Shown here: piece after piece, positions 1 through 9,800 of the stretch | Position numbering within the stretch: the stretch's first letter is position 1 | Layout of the letters: every line of letters starts with the position of its first letter | Assembly: GCF_040869045.1 (NCBI RefSeq) | Contig: NW_027137011.1 | Location: 124,001-188,000, forward strand | Length of the DNA stretch: 64,000 bases | Direction: 5' to 3' | Source: Eurosta solidaginis | Taxonomy: Eukaryota; Arthropoda; Insecta; Diptera; Tephritidae | The notes under the pieces: generated by a model | The model's input: only the letters and a program-made list of their open reading frames with translations | Told to the model about the DNA's origin: nothing | The model's database searches: none | Position numbers and translations under genes: made by a program

Positions 1-2108
1 CGCAGGGCTGACGTTGCCGCTGCTCGATGACCAGCCAGATCCAGTGGAAAGATGTCAAGAATGACCTGAAGAGCTTCGCTAGGCGTTGTCCTTAGAGCCC
101 CACTTATGCTTATCATGCTGGATCTGTGGACTTTACCCAACAAGTTTAGGTTTGACGCCTTGCTCAAGGCTGGCCACCATACGACTACCCCATACAGCAG
201 TATGGGTCTGATAATCGCGGTATAAATCCATCTGCATATGTTATGCGTGAGTCCCCATTTCTTGCCAATGGCTCTTTTACACGTATATAATGCAATGTAC
301 GCTTTTTTTTGTCGCTGGATTACGTTGTCCTTCCAGTTCAGCTTTTTGTCTAAAACTACGCCTAAAAATTTGGCTTTATCTGCCAGGCTTAGGCGCACTC
401 CATTTAGTTCAGCTAGGTTCAACGATGGTATTTTGTATCGTTTGGTATATAAGACAAGCTCTACTTTATCGGAGTTGACGCTGAGTCCACATCGGGAAGC
501 CCACAGGGAAACCTCTCGCAATGCTACCTGCATCAAGTCGCACAAAGTTTGAGGAAACTTGCCTCTGTAGATAATCGCTAGGTCATCAGCATATGCCACG
601 ACCTTCCCGCTCCCCCAACTAGTATCTCTTAATAGCGAGTTTACCGTTAGGTTCCATAGTAAGGGGGAAAGGACACCACCCTGGGGCGTGCCCCTTGCGA
701 CAAATCGTGTTACCTCAACCTTCCCCAGTGAGGAGAGCACTTTCCTTCCCCTGAGCAGTTGATCAATTAGTCCCACTAGGGGTCTATTTACGTCCAGATC
801 AGTTAAAGCAATGTTAACGGCGTCTGGAATTATGTTGTTGAATGCTCCTTCAATGTCTAGGAAGACCACAAGACAATAATCCTTTTCGAACAAGGATGTT
901 TCTATAGTAGAGACTAGGCTGTATAGCGCAGTCTCCGTAGATTTACCTTTGGTGTACGCGTGTTGATAGTGCGAAATGAGATTCCTATCAATGCTTGTAG
1001 TGAGAAAATCGCTAACTATTCTCTCTAGGGTCTTGAGTACGAAGGATGAAAGACTGATAGGTCTATAGTCCTTCGGCTCGTAATGAGAGGCTTTGCCTGC
1101 CTTAGGAATGAATATGACCGTGGCGCTGCTCCATGCACACGGAATATAGTTCATAGCCAAACAAGCGGTATATATGTGCCGCAGCCAGTTGGCTGATACC
1201 TCCAAAGAGTAGATAAGTTGAGCGGGTACAATCCCGTCTGGTCCAGCAGCCTTAAAAGGTTTAAAACTTTTGACTGCCCTCCTCACTCTCTCCTCAGTGA
1301 TGGGTATATTCACAGCTTGGTTTGCTGCAGGTACTTCCGGTGCGTTTGTCATATTTCCCGGGAAATGTGTGTCCAGGAGCAGCTCTAGAGTTTCCCCTTC
1401 TGTGCTGGTCCAGGTACCATTCGGTCTCCGCAGAAAGCTAATAGCTGTTTGCGTCTTAGAAAGCACGCACCGTAGCCTGGATGTGTCCACGACACTTTCG
1501 ACTACAGTGCAGAAGTTTCTCCATGAAGTTCTCTTCGCTTGTCTCAGGACTTTTTTGTAGGTTCTTAGTTTGTCCTTGTATTCTAGCCATTGTGACCCGT
1601 TATCAAAGAATTTGGCTTTGTTAAACTGTTCTCTACAGGATTTACGAAGTAGGTCCAGATCATGGGACCACCAGTGAGGTTTACGATTACCGCGCGGTTT
1701 TGGCAATGGACAGGCCTGTTCTAAGGCTTTTGAGAAAGCCGATGTGAAGGTTTCTACCAGACCCTCTAGCTTCATCGTTGATGAGAGGCTTTGTGGGGGC
1801 AGTTCTGGCAGTTCTCTTGCTAACAGCTCATTATGTAGTTCCCAGTTTGTATTACGTGGGTTACGTCTCGCAATGGGCTGATCGACGAAGAACTCTAACA
1901 TTACTTCAATATAGCGGTGGTCTGAAAAGGAATGTTCCTCAAGAACACGCCATTTTTTAACCCACCCATAAACGCTTTCGCTACAAATAATGAGGTCAAT
2001 AACCTCTCTACGGTTTTTAGTAATAAAAGTTGGTTCATTACCTACATTGCAAACTACAAGGTTAGCTGTTAAAAGGTACTCAAAAAGTGACTCACCCCGA
2101 GTGTTTAT
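1..2108 (-). pseudogene. LINE ORF2, downstream segment: endonuclease end and reverse transcriptase (partial, frame-broken)
   Basis: This segment continues ORF2 after the frame break and stays open for 702 codons to the window edge; I read it codon by codon and met no stop. It begins with the end of the endonuclease domain, including a Ser-Asp-His triplet with Asp at 1920-1922. A linker of about 230 residues follows, then the reverse transcriptase. Its visible motifs are AAGPDG near 1230-1250, DYRPISL near 1060-1080, FLDIEGAFNN with the first catalytic Asp at 855-857, RGTPQGGVLSPLLW starting at 695, the YADD catalytic box at 582-593, and KFLGVVLDKKLNW near 330-370. The order and spacing fit a LINE reverse transcriptase, and all three catalytic aspartates are present. 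The reading ends just past the thumb region, so a C-terminal RNase H, if present, lies outside. In the cell the product would nick the target and reverse-transcribe the element RNA. Confidence 0.9.
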
Positions 2109-2545
2109 GTGGAATTACCCCACTGCACGTGGTGGGCGTTTGCGTCTGTCCCAATTAACAGATGGCCTTTGCTTGAGTCGGCCACCAGATCCTTTACCGT
2201 CTTTTGCGGAGGAGGTTCCTCTGCGTCGTACGGCATATAAACGGAGGCTAGTGTTAATTGGGTGCCTCCGCTTGACAAACTGGCCGCTGTGACGTCACCA
2301 TTGCTATAATTAGGCAAGAGAAAGATATTTAGCTCAGACTTTACTAAAATGCATGTTCTCACTTTACCTTCATCTGCAGCTCGGATGAGCTTAAACCCAG
2401 TGGCCCCCAATCCGCAAATCCTTGAGTTGTTCACCCAGGGTTCTTGGATAAGGACCACTTCGACGTCGCCTTTAGAAAGGCGACTGATGAGAGCAGCCGA
2501 GGCTGCCTTACTTTTGTGCAGGTTTATCTGGAGCAACCTCAGCAT
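2105..2545 (-). pseudogene. LINE ORF2, N-terminal segment: APE-type endonuclease, stopped early
   Basis: This is the first 146 codons of ORF2, starting at an ATG (2543-2545) that lies 38 bp inside the end of ORF1 and in the +1 frame relative to it. It is the N-terminal part of an endonuclease/exonuclease/phosphatase fold. Visible motifs are QINLHKSKAAS at residues 6-16, LIQEPW with the metal-binding Glu at about residue 35, a SVYMPYD strand near 101-107, and GTDANAHH at 132-139 with the Asp and Asn typical of the active site. The frame then meets TAA at 2105-2107, immediately before the expected RGESLFEYL continuation, which sits in the neighbouring frame from 2108 downward. The break fits a net loss of one base (modulo 3). 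All recognisable active-site motifs survive, split over the two segments. A sequencing or assembly indel cannot be excluded. Confidence 0.9.
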
Positions 2546-4226
2546 GAGCTTGCTCAGACTCCCCTGCCTCCATCACCGTGATGTTGGGATCCTCTCCGTT
2601 GCTATCCAGCAGAGCATCCTCCATCGACAAATTGCCCAGAGCCCCTGCGCAATTTGACGTGGCGGAAACCAGGCTTTCGGCGTCGGAGATTTCCGCTTCC
2701 ACTTCGGGTGCCTCAATGTCCGTGTCCAAAGAGGCACTCGAAAGGGATGCGCGCTGTGCGTCCCCACGGTATACGTGAATTACGACCTCCCCGAGGCCGT
2801 AAAACACTCTTCCTTTGCTCCGTCTAAGAGGCTCGAGAGCTTCCTTATTCAGGGCTAACACGACCTGTCTCCTAGGTCCTACAGCGTCCTCGACTTGGAT
2901 GACACTCCAGTCATGCGTTGGGAGAGCCGGGTTCATCAGTTGCAGCATCCTGAGAATTCTCTCAGGTTCTGCTGGAACCGCTGGAACCCATGCCCTGGCC
3001 CTTGGCCGAGCCGGAATGTCCTTCCAGTCAACGACCTCGATAATCGCCCCGGGATAGACTTGTCCCAGCTTTGCGGCTGCTGCCTTGTACAGCGCAACAG
3101 ACCTTGCGTCCTCGCAAGCGAGTACCTTGATTTGGCCCTGGTACCATCCTGCATCAGAACCTCGCGGCGGAATACCCGGAGACTCCATCAGCACGTCGAG
3201 AACGGCGTTGCCGATTTCATTCCGGACGTACGGCCACTGGTCTTTAGGGATTGCACCACGGTCATTCCCTCGATCCAGGATTCCTATAAGGATCCGGCCC
3301 TTGGCTACCTCGGCAAAGCTGGGTTTGGTTACCGCGGGGTGATTCTGGTGCCTTTTCGGCGGTGGTTTGATATCCTCATCGGACCTTTGACGTTTATATG
3401 GGGTTGCGCTTGTTGGCAGAGAACCCCGAAAATTCGGCAGTAGAGCTCGCGCCCTTTCCACCGAATTCCCGGCGTTCTCTGACAGCGTTTCCAGCGGAAC
3501 ACCCTCATACCTTAACAGGACTTTTGCAGCTCTTCTTTTGTTCCTGTGGAACGATCCCTTGTGGGAATCTTCTTGAGAAGGGGTCCGACCCGTAGTTGCC
3601 CTCGCGGTCGTACCCCCGGATGATGTCTTCATTATGGCTCCTTTCTCCTTTGGCTCAGTGTGACCAGATCGTGGGACCCCTGTCACAGCCGTGGGGAGAA
3701 TAGTCGCCATACCGGCGTCAGACGGGCGCCCAGCATCAGCAGGCGCGTCAGTGTTCGCCGTTGCCAGCGCAACTACCTTCGCCGCCATACTGGTGCTTGC
3801 CCCCGTCCGATCACCTAAGACTGTGTTGACTGAGGTTGCCCTCTTGTCGTCCATGGGGAGCCGACCCGTCGTTTCCAACACAGTCGCTCCCCCGGTTAAA
3901 GTAGCTGTTGCGGCCCCGTTTTCCCTTGGCTCGGAGTGGCCAGGTCCAGAGACCCCTGCCACAGCCGTGGGAAAAAAGGTTGCCGTTCCGGCGCTTGGTC
4001 GGTGTCCGACAACAGCAGGCGCGTCAGGGTTCGCCGTTACCAGCGCAACTCCCTTCGCCACCATACTATTGCCGCCCCCCACCAAGTCGCTCTTCACTTT
4101 AGCCTTGGTAGCATTGGTAGCCCTCCCTCGTTCACTAGGGCGCATGGATGCCAATGCTGTTGTCCTTCTCCCTGTGGAGGAGAACGGATTTTCATTTGCT
4201 TGTTTTTTTTTATTTTTGTTGTTCAT
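2508..4226 (-). CDS. LINE ORF1 protein (gag-like, DUF4780-like C-terminal region)
   Basis: This is an intact 572-codon frame and the probable RNA-binding ORF1 protein of the LINE. I chose the ATG at 4224-4226: it has A at -3 and starts a lysine/asparagine-rich basic N-terminus (MNNKNKKKQANENPF). The frame is open further upstream, but only through a GTG at 4271 and no nearer ATG. Residues about 35-218 are low-complexity Ala/Thr/Gly/Pro sequence made of two diverged 92-residue copies. A basic patch follows (FHRNKRRAAK near 226), then a folded-looking region at about 360-490 that contains WYQGQIKVLACEDA, RPRARAWVPAVP, LPTHDW and a VFYGLGEVVIHVYRG end; this resembles DUF4780 of insect LINE ORF1 proteins from memory. 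The last 80 residues are acidic. Only two cysteines are present, so there is no CCHC zinc knuckle. The TAA at 2508-2510 lies within the ORF2 start region. Confidence 0.85.
   Translation of the reverse strand: MNNKNKKKQANENPFSSTGRRTTALASMRPSERGRATNATKAKVKSDLVGGGNSMVAKGVALVTANPDAPAVVGHRPSAGTATFFPTAVAGVSGPGHSEPRENGAATATLTGGATVLETTGRLPMDDKRATSVNTVLGDRTGASTSMAAKVVALATANTDAPADAGRPSDAGMATILPTAVTGVPRSGHTEPKEKGAIMKTSSGGTTARATTGRTPSQEDSHKGSFHRNKRRAAKVLLRYEGVPLETLSENAGNSVERARALLPNFRGSLPTSATPYKRQRSDEDIKPPPKRHQNHPAVTKPSFAEVAKGRILIGILDRGNDRGAIPKDQWPYVRNEIGNAVLDVLMESPGIPPRGSDAGWYQGQIKVLACEDARSVALYKAAAAKLGQVYPGAIIEVVDWKDIPARPRARAWVPAVPAEPERILRMLQLMNPALPTHDWSVIQVEDAVGPRRQVVLALNKEALEPLRRSKGRVFYGLGEVVIHVYRGDAQRASLSSASLDTDIEAPEVEAEISDAESLVSATSNCAGALGNLSMEDALLDSNGEDPNITVMEAGESEQAHAEVAPDKPAQK
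3573..4124 (-). repeat. Internal tandem duplication in ORF1 (2 x about 276 bp)
   Basis: Two adjacent 92-residue copies are visible in the ORF1 translation, at about residues 35-126 and 127-218. Matching landmarks are all 92 residues apart: SMVAKGVAL and SMAAKVVAL, GHSEP and GHTEP, and TTGR and TTGR. The DNA repeats with the same 276-bp spacing, for example near 4031 and 3755 on the plus strand. The copies differ at many residues but keep the reading frame, so the duplication is old relative to this insertion. It lengthens the disordered linker before the DUF4780-like region. The near match between 276 bp and the 278-bp satellite monomer is coincidence: the sequences are unrelated. Confidence 0.85.
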
Positions 4227-4597
4227 CTTGTTCGTACGACCCCTTGCTAGACGAGGCCAGCTTAGGGTCACCTTATTGAAAGGGGGAAAAGTGTCGTCCG
4301 CGGCGGCAGAGCCCCTTACCGCGGTAAGACCATTTTTACTCTCTGAGGCGGCCCGGTGTCAGAGAGGCTCCGTACAAATACAGCCAGATTAACCTCCCGG
4401 CTGCAACCCATCCAATGGGCACGGTGCCGCATAACATCCTGGATTGGGAGGGGACAGATCTTGGTCATCGCTCACCCCAGGACTAGGCCACCGCAGCCAT
4501 GGAGATCCATGTGAACCTGCATCCTACTGGGTGGCATAGTCCCGTGGTCAGCGACTAAGCCCTCGCATCGCGGCAAGATGTCTGCCCTTCGCGAGGG
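4227..4597 (-). promoter_or_regulatory. LINE 5' UTR, likely site of an internal promoter
   Basis: These roughly 370 bp lie between the 5' terminus of the element and the chosen ORF1 ATG. The region is G+C-rich, has several stops in the frames examined, and carries no recognised domain. LINEs of this group usually hold their own RNA polymerase II promoter within the 5' UTR, so a promoter is expected here, but I could not point to a convincing initiator or downstream promoter element. Its outermost 38 bp can form a stem-loop, listed separately. Confidence 0.6.
4560..4597 (-). repeat. Inverted repeat at the LINE 5' terminus
   Basis: The plus strand reads CCCTCGC at 4560-4566 and GCGAGGG at 4591-4597. 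These are perfect 7-bp inverted arms around a 24-base loop. The outer arm ends exactly where satellite-like sequence begins, so the arm sits at the very 5' end of the element transcript. A hairpin here could cap or protect the RNA, or affect how reverse transcription ends; that role is inference. Confidence 0.7.
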
Positions 4598-4624
4598 AAC
4601 AGTTTTAATAACAGTTTTAATAAC
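4598..4624. repeat. 12-bp tandem duplication at the LINE-satellite junction
   Basis: ACAGTTTTAATA occurs twice back to back (4599-4610 and 4611-4622), where a normal satellite monomer has it once. Just after it, the flank reads TAACTTCAAAA instead of the usual TAACTATCTCAAAA, a 3-bp loss. Both changes lie within 30 bp of the 5' end of the LINE and are absent from the other monomers I compared. They look like a repair scar left when the 5' end of the new LINE copy was joined to chromosomal DNA. A further copy of the same 12 bp is expected past the LINE 3' end as target-site duplication. Confidence 0.8.
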
Positions 4625-5188
4625 TTCAAAAATTGTCGCTCTGATGCAAACAACTGATGAGTTATCTACTTAAATTTGTTGAACAAAACGACTTACGTAT
4701 TTTAAACATGCTAACCTTTAGCCCGGTAAGCAAAAAAAAAAAAAAACGCAATATGTAGGCTACACGAGAACGGAGACGTCGAGTAACCAAAACAAATGCG
4801 TTAAACAAATTCGTTCACGTTATTTATCAATTTAACTCTAGAATTAAAGGATATACAACGAGAAACAACGTTTGACAACCTTTAAACTGTTTTAATAACT
4901 ATCTCAAAAATTGTCGCTCTGATGCAAACAACTGCTGAGTTATCTACTCAAATTTGTTGAACAAAACGACTTACGTATTTCAAACATGCTAACCTTTATC
5001 CCGGTAAGCAAATTAAAAAAAAAACGCAATATGTAGGCTACACGAGAACGGAGACGTCGAGTAACCAAACCAAATGGGTTAAACAAATTCGTACACGTTA
5101 TTTATCAATTTAACTCTAGAATTAAAGGATATACAACGTTTGACAACCTTTAAACAGTTTTAATAACTATCTCAAAAATTGTCGCTCT

Positions 5189-6844
5189 GATGCAAACAAC
5201 TGCTGAGTTATCTACTCAAATTTGTTGAACAAAACGACTTACGTATTTCAAACATGCTAACCTTTATCCCGGTAAGCAAATTAAAAAAAAACGCAATATG
5301 TAGGCTACACGAGAACGGAGACGTCGAGTAACCAAACCAAATGGGTTAAACAAATTCGTACACGTTATTTATCAATTTAACTCTAGAATTAAAGGATATA
5401 CAACGAGAAACAACGTTTGACAACCTTTAAACAGTTTTAATAACTATCTCAAAAATTGTCGCTCTGATGCAAACAACTGATGAGTTATCTACTTAAATTT
5501 GTTGAACAAAACGACTTAGGTATTTTAAACATGCTAACCTTTAGCCCGGTAAGCAAGTTAAAAAAAAAAACGCAATATGTAGGCTACACGAGAACGGAGA
5601 CGTCGAGTAACCAAAACAAATGCGTTAAACAAATTCGTACACGTTATTTATCAATTTAACTCTAGAATTAAAGGATATACAACGAGAAACAACGTTTGAC
5701 AACCTTTAAACAGTTTTAATAACTATCTCAAAAATTGTCGCTCTGATGCAAACAACTGATGAGTTATCTACTCAAATTTGTTGAACAAAACGACTTACGT
5801 ATTTTAAGCATGCTAACCTTTAGCCCGGTAAGCAAATTAAAAAAAAAACGCAATATGTAGGCTACACGAGAACGGAGACGTCGAGTAACCAAAACAAATG
5901 CGTTAAACAAATTCGTACACGTTATTTATCAATTTAACTCTAGAATTAAAGGATATACAACGAGAAACAACGTTTGACAACCTTTAAACAGTTTTAATAA
6001 CTATCTCAAAAATTGTCGCTCTGATGCAAACAACTGATGAGTTATCTACTTAAATTTGTTGAGCAAAACGACTTACGTATTTTAAGCATGCTAACCTTTA
6101 GCCCGGTAAGCAAATTAAAAAAAAAACGCAATATGTAGGCTACACGAGAACGGAGACGTCGAGTAACCAAAACAAATGCGTTAAACAAATTCGTACACGT
6201 CATTTATCAATTTAACTCTAGAATTAAAGGATATACAACGAGAAACAACATTTGACAACCTTTAAACAGTTTTAATAACTATCTCAAAAGTTGTCGCTCT
6301 GATGCAAACAACTGATGAGTTATCTACTTAAATTTGTTGAACAAAACGACTTACGTATTTTAAACATGCTAACCTTTAGCCCGGTAAGCAAATTAAAAAA
6401 AACGCAATATGTAGGCTACACGAGAACGGAGACGTCGAGTAACCAAAACAAATGCGTTAAACAAATTCGTATACGTTATTTATCAATTTAACTCTAGAAT
6501 TAAAGGATATACAACGTTTGACAACCTTTAAACAGTTTTAATAACTATCTGAAAAATTGTCGCTCTGATGCAAACAACTGATGAGTTATCTACTTAAATT
6601 TGTTGAACAAAACAACTTACGTATTTTAAACATGCTAACCATTAGCCCGGTAAGCAAATTAAAAAAAAAAACGCAATATGTAGGCTACACGAGAACGGAG
6701 ACGTCGAGTAACCAAAACAAATGCGTTAAACAAATTCGTACACGTTATTTATCAATTTAACTCTAGAATTAAAGGATATACAACGAGAAACAACGTTTGA
6801 CAACCTTTAAACAGTTTTATAACTATCTCAAAAATTGTCGCTCT
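5189..6844 (+). repeat. Left-zone module, 6 monomers, copy 1
   Basis: This is an ordered series of monomer types: CTGCTGAG with TTTCAAAC, then CTTAGGT with GCAAGTT, then CTCAAATTTG with TTAAGC, then a CACGTCATTT type, then CAAAAGTTG, then a type with AACAACTT and AACCATTAG. The same order recurs at 6845-8222 with one monomer missing and at 15124-16778 with all six. The first and third copies are 1,656 and 1,655 bp long. The end is marked by a monomer whose start reads CAGTTTTATAAC, with two bases lost. Confidence 0.8.
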
Positions 6845-9800
6845 GATGCAAACAACTGCTGAGTTATCTACTCAAATTTGTTGAACAAAACGACTTACGT
6901 ATTTCAAACATGCTAACCTTTAGCCCGGTAAGCAAATTAAAAAAAAACGCAATATGTAGGCTACACGAGAACGGAGACGTCGAGTAACCAAAACAAATGG
7001 GTTAAACAAATTCGTACACGTTATTTATCAATTTCACTCTAGAATTAAAGGATATACAACGAGAAACAACGTTTGACAACCTTTAAACAGTTTTAATAAC
7101 TATCTCAAAAATTGTCGCTCTGATGCAAACAACTGATGAGTTATCTACTTAAATTTGTTGAACAAAACGACTTAGGTATTTTAAACATGCTAACCTTTAG
7201 CCCGGTAAGCAAGTTAAAAAAAAAACGCAATATGTAGGCTACACGAGAACGGAGACGTCGAGTAACCAAAACAAATGCGTTAAACAAATTCGTACACGTT
7301 ATTTATCAATTTAACTCTAGAATTAAAGGATATGCAACGAGAAACAACGTTTGACAACCTTTAAACAGTTTTAATAACTATCTCAAAAATTGTCGCTCTG
7401 ATGCCAACAACTGATGAGTTATCTACTTAAATTTGTTGAACAAAACGACTTACGTATTTTAAGCATGCTAACCTTTAGCCCGGTAAGCAAATTAAAAAAA
7501 AAAACGCAATATGTAGGCTACACGAGAACGGAGACGTCGAGTAACCAAAACATATGCGTTAAACAAATTCGTACACGTCATTTATCAATTTAACTCTAGA
7601 ATTAAAGGATATACAACGAGAAACAACGTTTGACAACCTTTAAACAGTTTTAATAACTATCTCAAAAGTTGTCGCTCTGATGCAAACAACTGATGAGTTA
7701 TCTACTTAAATTTGTTGAACAAAACGACTTACGTATTTTAAACATGCTAACCTTTAGCCCGGTAAGCAAATTAAAAAAAAACGCAATATGTAGGCTACAC
7801 GAGAACGGAGACGTCGAGTAACCAAAACAAATGCGTTAAACAAATTCGTATACGTTATTTATCAATTTAACTCTAGAATTAAAGGATATACAACGTTTGT
7901 CAACCTTTAAACAGTTTTAATAACTATCTGATAAATTGTCGCTCTGATGCAAACAACTGATGAGTTATCTACTTAAATTTGTTGAACAAAACAACTTACG
8001 TATTTTAAACATGCTAACCATTAGCCCGGTAAGCAAATTAAAAAAAAAACGCAATATGTAGGCTACACGAGAACGGAGACGTCGAGTAACCAAAACAAAT
8101 GCGTTAAACAAATTCGTACACGTTATTTATCAATTTAACTCTAGAATTAAAGGATATACAACGAGAAACAACGTTTGACAACCTTTAAACAGTTTTATAA
8201 CTATCTCAAAAATTGTCGCTCTGATGCAAACAACTGCTGAGTTATCTACTCAAATTTGTTGAACAAAACGACTTACGTATTTCAAACATGCTAACCTTTA
8301 GCCCGGTAAGCAAATTAAAAAAAAACGCAATATGTAGGCTACACGAGAACGGAGACGTCGAGTAACCAAAACAAATGGGTTAAACAAATTTGTACACGTT
8401 ATTTATCAATTTAACTCTAGAATTAAAGGATATACAACGAGAAACAACGTTTGACAACCTTTAAACAGTTTTAATAACTATCTCAAAAATTGTCGCTCTG
8501 ATGCAAACAACTGATGAGTTATCTACTTAAATTTGTTGAACAAAACGACTTACGTATTTTAAACATGCTAACCTTTAGCCCGGTAAGCAAATTAAAAAAA
8601 AAACGCAATATGTAGGCTACACGAGAACGGAGACGTCGAGTAACCAAAACAAATGCGTTAAACAAATTCGTACACGTTATTTATCAATTTAACTCTAGAA
8701 TTAAAGGATATACAACGAGAAACAACGTTTGACAACCTTTAAACAGTTTTAATAACTATCTCAAAAATTGTCGCTCTGATGCAAACAACTGATGAGTTAT
8801 CTACTCAAATTTGTTGAACAAAACGACTTACATATTTTAAGCATGCTAACCTTTAGCCCGGTAAGCAAATTAAAAAAAAAACGCAATATGTAGGCTACAC
8901 GAGAACGGAGACGTCGAGTAACCAAAACAAATGCGTTAAACAAATTCGTACACGTTATTTCTCAATTTAACTCTAGAATTAAAGGATATACAACGAGAAA
9001 CAACGTTTGACAACCTTTAAACAGTTTTAATAACTATCTCAAAAATTGTCGCTCTGATGCAAACAACTGATGAGTTATCTACTTAAATTTGTTGAACAAA
9101 ACGACTTCCGTATTTTAAGCATGCTAACCTTTAGCCCGGTAAGCAAATTACAAAAAAAAAACGCAATATGTAGGCTACACGAGAACGGAGACGTCGAGTA
9201 ACCAAAACAAATGCGTTAAACAAATTCGTACACGTTATTTATCAATTTAACTCTAGAATTAAAGGATATACAACGAGAAACAACGTTTGACAACCTTTAA
9301 ATAGTTTTAATAACTATCTCAAAAATTGTCGCTCTGATGCAAACAACTGGTGAGTTATCTACTTAAATTTGTTGAACAAAACGACTTACGTATTTTAAGC
9401 ATGCTAACCTTTAGCCCGGTAAGCAAATTAAAAAAAAAACGCAATATGTAGGCTACACGAGAACGGAGACGTCGAGTAACCAAAACAAATACGTTAAACA
9501 AATTCGTACACGTTATTTATCAATTTAACTCTAGAATTAAAGGATATACAACGAGAAACAACGTTTGACAACCTTTAAACAGTTTTAATAACTATCTCAA
9601 AAATTGTCGCTCTGATGCAAACAACTGATGAGTTATCTACTTAAATTTGTTGAACAAAACGACTTACGTATTTTAAGCATGCTAGCCTTTAGCCCGGTAA
9701 GCAAATTAAAAAAAAAACGCAATATGTAGGCTACACGAGAACGGAGACGTCGAGTAACCAAAACAAATGCGTTAAACAAATTCGTACACGTTATTTATCA

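Larger units (their letters stand above)
1..4597 (-). mobile_element. Non-LTR retrotransposon (LINE), LOA/I-Jockey-like, 5' part
   Basis: This is a LINE on the minus strand with its 5' end at about 4597 and its 3' end beyond the left edge. The order is 5' UTR, ORF1 (gag-like), then ORF2 (endonuclease plus reverse transcriptase), as expected for an element that copies itself by target-primed reverse transcription. Base composition is clearly more G+C-rich than the satellite on its right, and the boundary is abrupt at 4597/4598. There are no long terminal repeats. The RNase H region, the 3' UTR and the 3' tail are not in the window. Placement near the LOA clade rests on the DUF4780-like ORF1 and the wording of the endonuclease start; a related I/Jockey or R1-type lineage is possible. 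One ORF2 frame break makes this copy probably non-autonomous, though otherwise well preserved. Confidence 0.93.

Noticed and set aside
238..552. Plus-strand open frames across the LINE (also at 1270-1560, 1990-2292, 2895-3443 and 3691-4392)
   Set aside because: They lie opposite the reverse transcriptase, endonuclease and ORF1 frames, have no recognisable domains, and are explained as antisense shadows.
3573..4124. Link between the 276-bp ORF1 duplication and the 278-bp satellite monomer
   Set aside because: The lengths are similar but the sequences share no visible similarity and differ strongly in base composition.
4227..4271. N-terminal extension of ORF1 to position 4271
   Set aside because: The codon at 4269-4271 on the minus strand is GTG, not ATG. 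In a eukaryotic element the first ATG in this frame near the start is at 4224-4226, in a better context.
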